DNA of 22,661 bases, from positions 1 through 22,661 of the forward strand of contig JAPOOH010000125.1 in assembly GCA_026713505.1 (NCBI GenBank), written 5' to 3'. A program made the translations under genes and the position numbers. The first letter of the stretch is position 1; each line of letters begins with the position of its first letter. Source of the stretch: Chloroflexota bacterium (lineage in GTDB: Bacteria; Chloroflexota; Dehalococcoidia; Lucifugimonadales; Australimonadaceae). Below are positions 7,830 through 15,996 of this stretch, in pieces. The notes under the pieces are model-generated. The model did not search any database. It was not told the DNA's origin and was given only the letters and a program-made list of their open reading frames with translations.

Positions 7830-8963
7830 GTGCTGCTCACTGACCTGACACTCACGAACTTCCGCTCCTATCGGCAGATGGACCTGACGCTGGGACCGGG
7901 GCTGACGGTCGTCAGCGGGGAGAACGGCCAGGGCAAGAGCAACCTGCTGGAAGCCATCTACCTGCTCGCCATCGGCAAGTCATACCGCGCGGTGACGGAG
8001 CGGGACGTCGTCTCTTGGCAGGCGGCAGAGGCAGGAGGGTACGCGATCGTGGCGGCAGCCCTCGACGGGCCGCACGGCGCGCTCGAACTGCGCGTCGGCT
8101 TGGATTGCGGAGACGGTACGGGCATCGTCAAGCAGGTCCGCGTGAACGGCGCGCCGAAGCGCGCCTCAGACCTGGTGGGGATGATGGGCGCTGTGCTCTT
8201 CGCTGCGGAGGACATCAACATGGTGTTCGGCCCTCCGCGCGGACGCAGGCGGTATCTGGACATCCTGCTCGCACAGGTGTCCCGCCGATACGTGCAGGCG
8301 CTGTCGCGGTATCAGCGCGTCCTCGGGCACAGGAACACGCTGCTGCGCGCTCTGCGGGAGCGGCGGGCGCGCGAGGACGAGTTGGCGTTCTGGGACGATG
8401 CGCTTGTGAGAGAGGGCGCAGCCCTGCTGAGCGAGCGTTGGCTGTCCATGGCCAGTCTCGCACAGCACGCCGCCTCTGCGTTCCAACGGCTGTCGTCGCA
8501 GGACGAGTTGTCGGTTGCCTACGCCGGGACAGCTGAGGAGCCGGAGGACGGAGACGGCGCCCGCTCGCTGAGGGAAGCGCTCATTGCCTCGAGGGACCAG
8601 GAGCGAGCGCGCGGCATGACGCTTGTGGGCCCGCATCGAGACGACCTCCGGCTGCTGTTGAACAACGTGGAAGCGTCACGCCACGCCTCTCGCGGGCAGG
8701 CCCGCCTGGCGGCGCTGGCGCTGCGCCTGGGTGAAGCACGCCTGCTCGCCGAACGCAGGGGTGACCCGCCGCTGCTGCTCCTGGACGACGCACTCTCCGA
8801 GTTGGACGAGCGCCGGAGGGAACTCGTGCTGGAAGAAGCGTGTTGGTATCCTCAGGCCATCGTGACGACAGCTGACACACACACGCTGCCGGACGCTTTC
8901 CTCCACCGCGCCCACTGGATGCGCGTCCACGAGGGACAGGTGCTGACCGAGGATGCCGCGTGA
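7830..8963 (+). CDS. recF: DNA replication and repair protein RecF
   Basis: RecF is an SMC-like ATPase that with RecO and RecR loads RecA at single-strand gaps. The 377-residue protein has the N-terminal TLTNFRSY typical of RecF, Walker A GENGQGKS (30-37), the family motif FAAEDINMVFGPPRGRRRYLD (split around residue 125-143), the signature-like SRGQARLAALAL (287-298) and Walker B LLLLDDALSELD (315-326). The frame is open from 7716, and ATG at 7806 is possible. GTG at 7830 is preferred because GGAG stands 9 bases ahead, no SD precedes 7806, and the resulting N-terminus matches the family. Its GTGA overlap couples it to an ABC transporter. The usual neighbours dnaA, dnaN and gyrB are absent. 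Confidence 0.93.
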   Translation: MLLTDLTLTNFRSYRQMDLTLGPGLTVVSGENGQGKSNLLEAIYLLAIGKSYRAVTERDVVSWQAAEAGGYAIVAAALDGPHGALELRVGLDCGDGTGIVKQVRVNGAPKRASDLVGMMGAVLFAAEDINMVFGPPRGRRRYLDILLAQVSRRYVQALSRYQRVLGHRNTLLRALRERRAREDELAFWDDALVREGAALLSERWLSMASLAQHAASAFQRLSSQDELSVAYAGTAEEPEDGDGARSLREALIASRDQERARGMTLVGPHRDDLRLLLNNVEASRHASRGQARLAALALRLGEARLLAERRGDPPLLLLDDALSELDERRRELVLEEACWYPQAIVTTADTHTLPDAFLHRAHWMRVHEGQVLTEDAA

Positions 8964-9889
8964 GCGGAGCAGGGATGCAGGCGCTCGCCGTTTCGGGAGT
9001 ACATAAGCGCTTCGGCAGTGTGCAGGCGCTACAGGGAGTCGACCTCGCGGTCGAACGGGGTGCGATCTTCGGCTTCCTCGGCCCGAACGGCGCAGGCAAG
9101 ACCACCACGATCCGTGTCCTGACCGGGTTCATCCGTGCGGACGAGGGTGATGCCCACGTGCTGGGCATGGACGCCTGGAGCGACACCGTCGCCATCAAGG
9201 CGCGGCTCGGCTTCCTGCCGGACATCGTGGCATTCGCCAGCGGTTTCACGGGGCAGGAGTTCTTGAACTACGTTGCGAGCCTCCGAGGGATCAGGGGCAG
9301 GCTCCCCCGCCAGGCGGAGCTGCTGGAACGGCTGGAACTCCCGAACGCCGCGCTCCGACGGAAGGTGAAAGGCTACTCTTCCGGGATGGCGAAGAAGCTG
9401 GCGCTCGTGCAGGCGATGCAGCACGACCCGGACGTGCTCATCATGGACGAGCCGACCGAGGCCCTCGACCCGCTCATGCGGCAGGAGCTGTTCTCCATCA
9501 TCAGGGAAACGCGCGACAGGGGAGCTACCGTCTTCATGTCGTCCCACGTCCTCTCGGATGTGGAGGAGGTCTGCGAACGCGTGGCGCTGATCCGGGACGG
9601 ACGCATCGTGGGCACCGGCTCGGTTGAGGCCCTCCGCGAGGGCAAGGCGCGGACGATGGTGGTTGAGTTCCGGGGAACGCCCCCGGACAGACTCTCCGTA
9701 CGCGGCGTGGAGGTGCTGTCCCGGGACGGCGTGCGGTGGGAGTTGGCCGTCTCCGGCGACATCAACGATGTGCTGCGGGAGCTGGCCAGGCACGATATCG
9801 CCGACATGACCTACGAACGGTTGAGCCTGGAAAGCCTCTTCATGGGCTTCTATGGCGAGGACGGTGGCCGGGAGCTGACCGGTGCTTAG
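8960..9889 (+). CDS. ABC-2 type transporter, ATP-binding protein
   Basis: This 309-residue ATPase subunit energises the permease encoded next. Walker A is GPNGAGKTTT (41-50), the signature loop is YSSGMAKK (139-146) in place of LSGGQ, Walker B is VLIMDEPTEALDP (159-171), and the H-loop histidine is H196 in MSSHVLSD. The C-terminal 80 residues form the accessory domain common in CcmA/NatA/DrrA-type exporters. The GTG at 8960 overlaps the recF stop; an alternative ATG at 8975 with GGAG five bases ahead is also plausible. It overlaps the permease gene by 8 bases. The substrate is unknown. Confidence 0.92.
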   Translation: MSGAGMQALAVSGVHKRFGSVQALQGVDLAVERGAIFGFLGPNGAGKTTTIRVLTGFIRADEGDAHVLGMDAWSDTVAIKARLGFLPDIVAFASGFTGQEFLNYVASLRGIRGRLPRQAELLERLELPNAALRRKVKGYSSGMAKKLALVQAMQHDPDVLIMDEPTEALDPLMRQELFSIIRETRDRGATVFMSSHVLSDVEEVCERVALIRDGRIVGTGSVEALREGKARTMVVEFRGTPPDRLSVRGVEVLSRDGVRWELAVSGDINDVLRELARHDIADMTYERLSLESLFMGFYGEDGGRELTGA

Positions 9890-10688
9890 CGTCTTCATGT
9901 ACACGCTGCGCTCGCACCGCATCGGGCTGCTCGCGGTGTCGTTCGGCCTCTTCCTGATGAGCCTCATCATCGTCTACACATTCGATGCATTCGGCGGACT
10001 GGACACGATCGCGGAGTTGTTCGAATCCCTGCCCGCGCCGATGACCGCGATGTTCCGCGCGCAAGCAGGGTTCGGGACCTCCATAACGAGCTACATCGCG
10101 CTTGACTACCGCCACCCGGTCTACATCATCGCGGGGCTCGCATTCGTCCTGTCGGTATCGGGCGGCGCGGCGGCCCGGGAGATCGAGCGTGGCACGGCTC
10201 TGATGCTGTTGGCGTCGCCCATACCGCGCTGGCGCTACCTGCTGGCGAAGGTGGGCGTGCTGGTCGTGGGAGCGGTGATCATCGTCGCGATGGCCTGGCT
10301 GGGTTCGCTCGCCGGTGCGGCGCTCACGGGCCTGGCCGGCGACGTAGAAGCCGGTACGCTCTTGCTCGCCCAGGTGAACGGACTGGGAGTGCTCCTGGCA
10401 TCGGGCGGCATAGCGATGCTGCTCTCAGCGGTGAGTTCGGACGGCGGGCGTACGGTGTCCGTAACTGCGGGGATACTGACGGTGATGTACTTCCTGGACT
10501 TTGTCGGCGCGATATGGAGCCCGGCGGAGCCGTTGGCGCCCCTTTCGCTCTTCTACTACCTGGATCCCCTTGCGGTAGCGGCAGGTGGTTCAACGTTCCT
10601 GCGCGATGTCGTGGTGCTGTTCGGCGTAGGACTCGTGGGGTTCGTGGCTGCGCTCGTCCTCTTCCAGCGGCGCGACATCACGCGCTAG
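9882..10688 (+). CDS. ABC-2 type transporter, permease
   Basis: This 268-residue integral membrane subunit has about six hydrophobic segments: IGLLAVSFGLFLMSLIIVYT near residue 13-32, a segment at about 80-95, VGVLVVGAVIIVAMAWLGSL at about 123-142, then near 170-185, 192-212 and 240-262. The first large loop, with APMTAMFRAQAGFGTS, is characteristic of ABC-2/NatB-like exporters. Cytoplasmic motif EIERGTALMLLASPIPRWRY precedes the third helix and is the usual coupling region. GTG at 9882 overlaps the ATPase stop by 8 bases, so the two are translated together. No exported substrate can be deduced; the recF linkage may be positional only. Confidence 0.9.
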   Translation: MLSVFMYTLRSHRIGLLAVSFGLFLMSLIIVYTFDAFGGLDTIAELFESLPAPMTAMFRAQAGFGTSITSYIALDYRHPVYIIAGLAFVLSVSGGAAAREIERGTALMLLASPIPRWRYLLAKVGVLVVGAVIIVAMAWLGSLAGAALTGLAGDVEAGTLLLAQVNGLGVLLASGGIAMLLSAVSSDGGRTVSVTAGILTVMYFLDFVGAIWSPAEPLAPLSLFYYLDPLAVAAGGSTFLRDVVVLFGVGLVGFVAALVLFQRRDITR

Positions 10689-10718
10689 GAACCCTGGCGG
10701 CTTGGCGTTGCCGTGCGC

Positions 10719-12173
10719 TTACAGGTCCGGGTGACGAGTGTGCCACTCCGTTGCCTGTTCATAGGCGTAAGCGGCGCGCAGGAGAGTGGTTTCGCTGAGG
10801 TGCGGGCCAAGCAGTTGCAGCCCAACGGGCAGGCCATCCACGAACCCGCATGGGACCGAGATGCCCGGGATCCCCGCGATGTTCGCAGGTATCGTGCAGA
10901 TGTCGTTCGCGTGCATGACGACGGGATCGACGATGCCCCCGATCTCGAACGCCGTGGTAGGCGACGTAGGAAGTGCGAGGATATCGACGCGCTGGAAGGC
11001 GTCGTGGAACTCCCGGCGGATGAGCGTGCGCACCTGCTGGGCCTTCTTGTAGTAGGCGTCGTAATAGCCCGCTGAGAGCGCGTACGCTCCCATGAGGATG
11101 CGTCGCCGCACCTCCTCGCCGAACCCCTTGCGGCGGGTCGCGTCCAGCGCAGCCCACATGCCGTCCGCCTCCTGGTCGGAGTAGCCGTACTTCACGCCGT
11201 CGTAGCGGGCCAGGTTCGCGGAGCATTCGGATGGCGCGAGGATGTAGTAGACCGCGAGCGCTGCCCGCGAGGTCGGCAGCGCAACCTCGTCGACAACCGC
11301 GCCTTGCGATTCGAGGACGCCGAGCGCGGCCTTCACCGATTCCGCCACAGCCGGGTCGATTCCGTCGCCGAGATACTCCGGTACGACGCCTATGCGCAAC
11401 CCGCGCACACCGTCCCTCAGCCGTTCCGTGTAGTCCGGTGGCTGTGCGGAGATGCTGGTGGAGTCGAGCGGGTCATGTCCGGCGATGGCGTTGAGCACGA
11501 CGGCCGCGTCCTCAACGGAGCGGGTCAGCGGGCCGATCTGGTCGAGGGACGATGCGAACGCAACGAGCCCGTAACGCGATACGAGCCCGTACGTCGGCTT
11601 GAGCCCGACGATGCCGCAGAGGGCAGCGGGCTGCCGGATGGAGCCGCCGGTGTCGGAGCCGAGCGCGTACGGCGCCAGTCCCGCGGCAACGGCAGCGGCG
11701 GGGCCGCCGCTCGAACCACCCGGCACGCGGGAGAGGTTCCACGGGTTGTGCACGGTCTTGAACGCAGAGGTCTCATTGGAGGAACCCATCGCGAACTCGT
11801 CCATGTTCCCCTTGCCCAGCAGTGCGCCCCCGGCCTGTGCGAGGCGGATGGTGACCGTAGCGTCGTAGGGAGGCGTGTATCCGTCCAGCATCAGCGATGC
11901 GCAGGTCGTGGCGATGCCGCGCGTCGAGAGGTTGTCTTTGAGTTGCATAGGGACGCCCGTGAGGGCACCGGCCTCGCCCTGCGCGATGCGGCGATCGGCC
12001 TCAGCGGCCTGTGCGCCTGCGGTCTGGGGAGTAACGGCGAGGTAGGAGCCAACGCACGCGTCTATCCCGGCGATGCGCTCCAGGTGGTACTCCGTGAGCT
12101 CCTTGGAGGAAACTTCCTTATCAGCCAGGGCGCGGGCGAGTTGGGTGGCTGTCTTGTAATGCAACTCGGTCAT
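10719..12173 (-). CDS. gatA: Asp-tRNA(Asn)/Glu-tRNA(Gln) amidotransferase subunit A
   Basis: GatA is the glutaminase subunit of the GatCAB complex; it releases ammonia that GatB uses to turn Glu-tRNA(Gln) or Asp-tRNA(Asn) into the correct amide. The 484-residue amidase-family protein has the full catalytic triad at canonical positions: Lys79 in PMQLKDNL, cis-Ser154 in GGSSGGPAAAV and nucleophile Ser178 in SDTGGSIRQPA. The C-terminus GLPVGLQLLGPHLSE is typical. It starts at ATG 12173, three bases after the gatC stop. It converges on the ABC permease with 30 bases between and no clear terminator. gatB is not nearby, which is common. Confidence 0.97.
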   Translation of the reverse strand: MTELHYKTATQLARALADKEVSSKELTEYHLERIAGIDACVGSYLAVTPQTAGAQAAEADRRIAQGEAGALTGVPMQLKDNLSTRGIATTCASLMLDGYTPPYDATVTIRLAQAGGALLGKGNMDEFAMGSSNETSAFKTVHNPWNLSRVPGGSSGGPAAAVAAGLAPYALGSDTGGSIRQPAALCGIVGLKPTYGLVSRYGLVAFASSLDQIGPLTRSVEDAAVVLNAIAGHDPLDSTSISAQPPDYTERLRDGVRGLRIGVVPEYLGDGIDPAVAESVKAALGVLESQGAVVDEVALPTSRAALAVYYILAPSECSANLARYDGVKYGYSDQEADGMWAALDATRRKGFGEEVRRRILMGAYALSAGYYDAYYKKAQQVRTLIRREFHDAFQRVDILALPTSPTTAFEIGGIVDPVVMHANDICTIPANIAGIPGISVPCGFVDGLPVGLQLLGPHLSETTLLRAAYAYEQATEWHTRHPDL

Positions 12174-12176
12174 CGG

Positions 12177-12491
12177 TCAGGACTCGTCCATCACGGCTTG
12201 CACGCGGAAGAAGTTCCCCTCGCGCCGTGGCGCATTGGCGAGCACGTCCTCCCGCTCGAGCGGCGGGCGGGGCACGTCGTCGCGCATCACGGTCTGAACC
12301 TCCTCCACCGCATGTCCTGTCGGCTCTACGTCGGAGGTATCGATGCGTTGCAGGACGCTCACCTCGTCCAGCAGCTTGGCCATCTCCGTGCGGAGTTGCT
12401 CAGCCTCGTCGTCGGTAAGTGCTATGTGACACAGCGCGGCGACCTGCCGCACCTGCTCGATGGAGAGTTCCGGTTCCGGTTGATTGGTCAT
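12177..12491 (-). CDS. gatC: Asp-tRNA(Asn)/Glu-tRNA(Gln) amidotransferase subunit C
   Basis: GatC is the small subunit that wraps around and holds GatA and GatB together. The 104-residue protein has the usual length and layout: an N-terminal helical part with EQVRQVAALCHIALTDDE, a middle coiled segment LLDEVSVLQRIDTSDVEPT, and the conserved C-terminal RDDVPRPPLEREDVLANAP followed by FFRVQAVMDES. It is the first gene of a two-gene operon with gatA. No confident promoter was seen in the 186-base region shared with the divergent gene at 12678. Confidence 0.96.
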   Translation of the reverse strand: MTNQPEPELSIEQVRQVAALCHIALTDDEAEQLRTEMAKLLDEVSVLQRIDTSDVEPTGHAVEEVQTVMRDDVPRPPLEREDVLANAPRREGNFFRVQAVMDES

Positions 12492-12677
12492 GGGTTTGGG
12501 GGTGCGTGTCCGCGCGATCGTTCGAGAACGTGCCCAGTCTATCAGACGCCGTGAGAGCGGCTCCGCCGCGCAGTGAACATCCGCTTACCCGCAAGCCAAT
12601 CTGGTTACGATGCTCCCGGGTCGCGCTTAAACTTGTTCCCCAGTCACGGAGGGACGTCTGCTGAGAGGGACGCGCTG

Positions 12678-12980
12678 ATGAAGATATCCCAGATTGCAAA
12701 CTACAGCCTGCTTGCCGAGGGCGGTCTCCCACCCTTGCAGGCTATGGTGTACGAGGAGTTGATGCGCCGCCCGGACGAGGTGTTCGAGTACCAGGGCGAG
12801 GAATTGATCCGAACATTCCCCCGCATGAAGCGTTCCGCGCTCAACTGGTCGCTCTGGCTGCTGGCGAAGACCGGGCACATCGGGAAACTGAGGATACGGG
12901 TGGATGGGCGGCTGACTACGGTCTACGGCGCCCACGAGGCGGTGGACGCGCTCAAGGAGCGCATGGGGATCGCGAGCTAA
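12678..12980 (+). CDS. Small winged-helix-like protein of unknown function
   Basis: This 100-residue basic protein is not one I recognise. The ATG at 12678 is chosen because GAGAGGGA lies 7 bases ahead; the frame is open further upstream without a ribosome site. The pattern suggests a compact winged-helix fold: helices around LPPLQAMVYEELMRR (17-31) and ELIRTFPRMKRSALNWSLWLLAKTG (split; about 41-65), then a strand-turn-strand wing GKLRIRVDGRLTTVYG (68-83) and a short last helix. That order, with a basic putative recognition helix, would suit DNA or RNA binding. There is no metal-binding or catalytic signature. It is divergent from gatC and monocistronic. The function is inference from shape only. 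Confidence 0.8.
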   Translation: MKISQIANYSLLAEGGLPPLQAMVYEELMRRPDEVFEYQGEELIRTFPRMKRSALNWSLWLLAKTGHIGKLRIRVDGRLTTVYGAHEAVDALKERMGIAS

Positions 12981-13020
12981 CCGGGCGCCAGTGGATCCTG
13001 CGAGAGGAGTCCGGGTCCGC

Positions 13021-13335
13021 TCAGGAACCGGCTGACTGGCTTGCCAGGTCGCGGATCAGCCTGAACGGGAATATCCCGGTCTCGTGCAGGTCGCTGAACA
13101 GCAGGCCTACGGCGTAGCGGCCTATCTCCATGTATTCCTCTATCTTCACGTCGGACGGCACGTCGTCCACGCTCACGCGCCGCATGTGGGTTATCTCGTC
13201 CACGCACTGGGCGCAGCCGCAGTGGCCCCGCAGGTAGCGGTGCGGGAGTAGGGTCTCCACGCCATCCTTCCAGATGATATGAAGCCCATCCGGCGCGATG
13301 TCTATCTGCTGCGGCTCGTACTGCTCTTCCGCCAT
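13021..13335 (-). CDS. DUF971 domain protein (GBBH-like N-terminal domain)
   Basis: This 104-residue protein matches the DUF971/gamma-butyrobetaine-hydroxylase-like N-terminal domain family: IDIAPDGLHIIWKDGVETLLPHRYLRGHCGCAQC (in pieces about 9-42), then GRYAVGLLFSDLHETGIFPFRLIRDL. The conserved H-x-C-x-C-x-x-C cluster HCGCAQC could bind zinc. Members occur alone or beside iron-sulfur carrier genes, but no role is settled. The ATG at 13335 was taken over the longer open frame because it gives the standard family start; AGGAG lies 12 bases ahead, a little far. It is the last gene after dinB and the cyclodeaminase-family gene. Confidence 0.85.
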   Translation of the reverse strand: MAEEQYEPQQIDIAPDGLHIIWKDGVETLLPHRYLRGHCGCAQCVDEITHMRRVSVDDVPSDVKIEEYMEIGRYAVGLLFSDLHETGIFPFRLIRDLASQSAGS

Positions 13336-13399
13336 GGTCCGTTCGATTCTCCTTTGTTGTTGAGGGAGCGGGTCTCGCGCCGAAGTGGCTGGAGTCGCC

Positions 13400-14353
13400 T
13401 TACAATTCCACTTCCCTGCCAACGCCGACATCCAGCGCCTTGCGATAGACGTGCATGCCGACGGTCACGTCCTCCATGGCGAGTCCCTGGGACTCGAAGA
13501 GCGTGATCGCCTCCGGCGACGACCTGCCGGCTACCCGCCCGGAGACGACGTCGCGCAGTTCCACCGCATTCTCCCAGCGGAAGGCCCGGCGCTCAGCGGC
13601 CCATATCAGCTCACCGCACTCGATCTTCGCGTCCACCAGGTCGTCCACAACGACGATGTCGCTGCGCCGTATCGTCGTTTCGTCTATCTCGCGGCGCATC
13701 CAATGATTGCTCCCCGCCGCGTTGACGTGCGTTCCAGGTGCGAGCGAATCGCCGTCGAACACCGGCTCGCGCGAGTTGGTGATGGCGCAGACCACTGCAG
13801 CTTGTGAGACTGCCTCGTGCGCTGACTCCGCAGCACGCACGTCGATACCGAGTTCCGCCGACATCCGCTCCGCGAACGCTTCGCGCCGTTCAGGAGTACG
13901 GCTGTAGACGACGGCTCGCTCGACGGGGCGCACCGCAGCGACCGCTCCAAGCTGCGTTACCGCCTGGGAGCCGGTTCCGACGATGGCAACGGTGCCGGCG
14001 TCCGAGCGCGCCATGTGGCGGGTAGCCACTCCGCTCGCAGCTCCTGTCCGCATCTGCCCGAGTGCGTTGGCCGCGAGCATGGCGAGCGGCGAGCCGTCCT
14101 CCGTGCTGAAGAGCAGCACAACCATGCTGCTGGAACCTCGCGTCCCGCTCACGTACGTCTTCAGTCCGGTTGCGCCGGAGTCCCCGGACATCCCTGCCAT
14201 CACCTGCTGGGCGCCCCGCATGAGCGGCAGCCGGTAACGCGGCATGTTGGACACTGACCCGGCAGCCCATTCGGCGAATGCGGCGTCGAGCACGTCGACG
14301 CACTCGTCCATGGGGAGCAGATCACGCACTTCTTGTTCATTGAGCAGCAGCAA
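13400..14353 (-). CDS. Ornithine cyclodeaminase / mu-crystallin family protein
   Basis: The family includes ornithine cyclodeaminase, alanine dehydrogenase and ketimine reductases, all NAD(P)-dependent. The 317-residue protein shows the N-terminal NEQEVRDLLPMDECVDVL, Lys65 in GLKTYV, the substrate-loop arginine in GQMRTGAASGVATRHMA (99-115), and the Rossmann loop VGTGSQA (125-131). HVNAAGSNHWMRREID and DDLVDAKIECGEL are family-typical. I choose TTG at 14353, inside the end of dinB (17-base overlap), since it yields the expected MLLLNEQEV start; the longer frame is dinB shadow. The exact substrate cannot be read from sequence. Confidence 0.9.
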   Translation of the reverse strand: MLLLNEQEVRDLLPMDECVDVLDAAFAEWAAGSVSNMPRYRLPLMRGAQQVMAGMSGDSGATGLKTYVSGTRGSSSMVVLLFSTEDGSPLAMLAANALGQMRTGAASGVATRHMARSDAGTVAIVGTGSQAVTQLGAVAAVRPVERAVVYSRTPERREAFAERMSAELGIDVRAAESAHEAVSQAAVVCAITNSREPVFDGDSLAPGTHVNAAGSNHWMRREIDETTIRRSDIVVVDDLVDAKIECGELIWAAERRAFRWENAVELRDVVSGRVAGRSSPEAITLFESQGLAMEDVTVGMHVYRKALDVGVGREVEL

Positions 14354-15458
14354 AGCCCTGGTCCTCCGTCCGGCCTGTGTCCATGTCCAGGGCCAGTTGG
14401 CCTGAGGCTTGAACCGGCCGCAGATTGCTGACGCCGACGCCGATGAGACGGACATTCGTCCGTGGCTCCCAGTTGGCGTCGAGCAGGTGCAGCGCATCCG
14501 CCAGTATCGCATCCGCGTGGGCTGTTGCGTTATCCCTGCTGGTGGACCGGGTGATCGTCGTGAAATCGGCAAGGCGGAGCTTGAGGGTAACGGTGCGTCC
14601 TACCAATCCGTGTCGCTCCAAAGACCGAGAGACCCGTTCCGCCATCCGCAGGAGTTCGTCCGCCAGCGTCTCACGCACGCTCACGTCTTCTCCGAACGTC
14701 TCCTCTGCGCTCACGGATTTCGTTTCCCGCCCTCCCTCCACCGGGGAAGGGTCTTCCCCCTGAGCCCGGCGCTTCAGCGCGGCCCCCCAGGGCCCCAACA
14801 CCGTTGTCAGCGCCTCTGGAGAAGCAGCCGCGACCTGTCCCAGGGTCTGGAACCCGTGCGCGTTCAGTCGCTCCGTGGAACGGGGGCCGATGCCGGGCAA
14901 CGAGCGCACGTCCAGGTCTGCCAGGAAGGCCGCTTCCGTTCCTGGCTCCACTACGACGAACCCGCCGGGCTTGCCCGTCTCGCACGCGACCTTGGCGACC
15001 GTTTTATTGCTCGCGATGCCTACAGAGCACGGCAGCCCAAGGTCGACGCGGATGCGCCCCTGCATGCGGTGGGCGCGGCCCACGGCCTCCTGCATGTCGC
15101 TCGAGACCGGAGTGAGGTCCACGTAGGCCTCGTCTATGGACATCTGCTGGATAACGCCGGACTCACGCTGGAGGATGTCCATGACGAGTCCGGAATACTC
15201 GCGGTAGAGGTGGAAGCGCGGCGGTAGGACAGATGCTTCCGGGCAAAGTCGTACGGCGCGAGCCATCGGCATGGCGGAGTGGCAGCCGTATCTCCGTGCT
15301 TCGTAGGAAGCTGCTGCGACCACGCCACGAGATGTGGGGCTGCCGCCGATGAGCAGCGGCTTCCCCGCGAGGGACGGTTCCTCCAGGACCTCCACGGAGG
15401 CATAGAAGGCATCCAGGTCCAGGAGAGCGATGTAGCGCTGGCCGTCCACGGCGCTCAT
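14337..15458 (-). CDS. dinB: DNA polymerase IV (Y-family translesion polymerase)
   Basis: Pol IV bypasses damaged bases with low fidelity and no proofreading. The 373-residue protein has the palm motif LLDLDAFYASVE with catalytic Asp14 and steric-gate Tyr19, SIDEAYVDL (107-115) with catalytic Asp109 and Glu110, the nucleotide-binding YEARRYG, the helix-hairpin-helix region LPGIGPRSTERL, and a little-finger domain to about residue 345. The C-terminal QLALDM (354-359) resembles the beta-clamp-binding QLxLF. ATG at 15458 is the only good start. It leads a three-gene set with the cyclodeaminase-family and DUF971 genes. No clear LexA-type box was seen. Confidence 0.95.
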   Translation of the reverse strand: MSAVDGQRYIALLDLDAFYASVEVLEEPSLAGKPLLIGGSPTSRGVVAAASYEARRYGCHSAMPMARAVRLCPEASVLPPRFHLYREYSGLVMDILQRESGVIQQMSIDEAYVDLTPVSSDMQEAVGRAHRMQGRIRVDLGLPCSVGIASNKTVAKVACETGKPGGFVVVEPGTEAAFLADLDVRSLPGIGPRSTERLNAHGFQTLGQVAAASPEALTTVLGPWGAALKRRAQGEDPSPVEGGRETKSVSAEETFGEDVSVRETLADELLRMAERVSRSLERHGLVGRTVTLKLRLADFTTITRSTSRDNATAHADAILADALHLLDANWEPRTNVRLIGVGVSNLRPVQASGQLALDMDTGRTEDQGFAAAQ

Positions 15459-15530
15459 GGTAGACCCGGTGCCGTGGAAGGGGAACGGACGACTGTCGCC
15501 GGGAGGCCGCCGCGATCCCTCTCCAAACGA

Positions 15531-15565
15531 AAACCACCTCCCGGATTTCTCGCGGGAGATGGCTT
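15531..15565 (-). terminator. Terminator of the HU-family gene
   Basis: On the minus strand a 13-bp stem (15553-15565 with 15531-15543, two wobbles) closes a 9-base loop and is followed by TTTTCGTTT, a modest U-rich tail. It begins 34 bases past the HU stop and precedes dinB, so it separates these units. Confidence 0.75.
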
Positions 15566-15599
15566 GAGTCGGTATCGGGGCTGGAGTCCGTGCTGGCGG

Positions 15600-15893
15600 C
15601 TACTTGCGGACCGACCCCGCGAGGTCAGCGCCCGCCGTGAAGCCGACACGCCGGTGAGCAGGAACGGTGATGCGCTGTCCTGCCTGCGGCCCACGGATTG
15701 CCGTGACCTGACGCTCCTTCACCTGGCGGGACTCGAATGAGCCAAACCCGGTGAGGACGACGCGGTCTCCGGCTGCTACGGCTTCCGTGATGCAGTCGAG
15801 CACCGCGTTGAGTGCTCTATCTCCATCTGCCCGAGTACTGTTCAACTTCTCAGCCACCCTATACGCCAGGTCTCCCTTCCGTCGCGTTGCCAC
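15600..15893 (-). CDS. HU/IHF-family DNA-binding protein
   Basis: HU-type proteins bend and compact DNA as dimers. The 97-residue protein has the family length, an N-terminal helical body (GDLAYRVAEKLNSTRADGDRALNAVLD, in pieces) and the core VVLTGFGSFESRQVK followed by a beta-arm and PAHRRVGFTAG. The arm reads TAIRGPQAGQRITVPA instead of the common GRNPQTGEEIKIPA, so the intercalating RNP-type tip is altered, although a proline remains. GTG at 15893 is chosen because a perfect GAGGAGGTG stands 7 bases ahead. It has its own promoter and terminator, so it is not simply the tail of the thiamine operon. Confidence 0.92.
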   Translation of the reverse strand: MATRRKGDLAYRVAEKLNSTRADGDRALNAVLDCITEAVAAGDRVVLTGFGSFESRQVKERQVTAIRGPQAGQRITVPAHRRVGFTAGADLAGSVRK

Positions 15894-15952
15894 CCTTTCA
15901 CACCTCCTCGCACAGAGGCTGGGCAAGGCCTCGATGCTTCTGTGGTGCGGGC

Positions 15953-15980
15953 AGTATAGCACGGGCAGGGGTTGCTCCAA
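15953..15980 (-). promoter_or_regulatory. Promoter of the HU-family gene
   Basis: On the minus strand TATACT (15953-15958, 5 of 6 matches) follows TTGGAG (15975-15980, 3 of 6) at 16 bases. The predicted start near 15946 gives a leader of about 50 bases. It lies in the 103-base gap between thiD and the HU gene. Confidence 0.6.
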
Positions 15981-15996
15981 GCGGTACGGAGCCCAT

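Noticed and set aside
12515..12535. LexA-like palindrome in the gatC upstream region (CGTTCGAGAACG).
   Set aside because: It is not a true inverted repeat, and neither flanking gene is an SOS gene.
12993..13012. Possible terminator between the 100-residue protein gene and the DUF971 gene.
   Set aside because: The stem is short (GGA/TCC plus TCCT/AGGA with a bulge) and lacks a U-tract on either strand.
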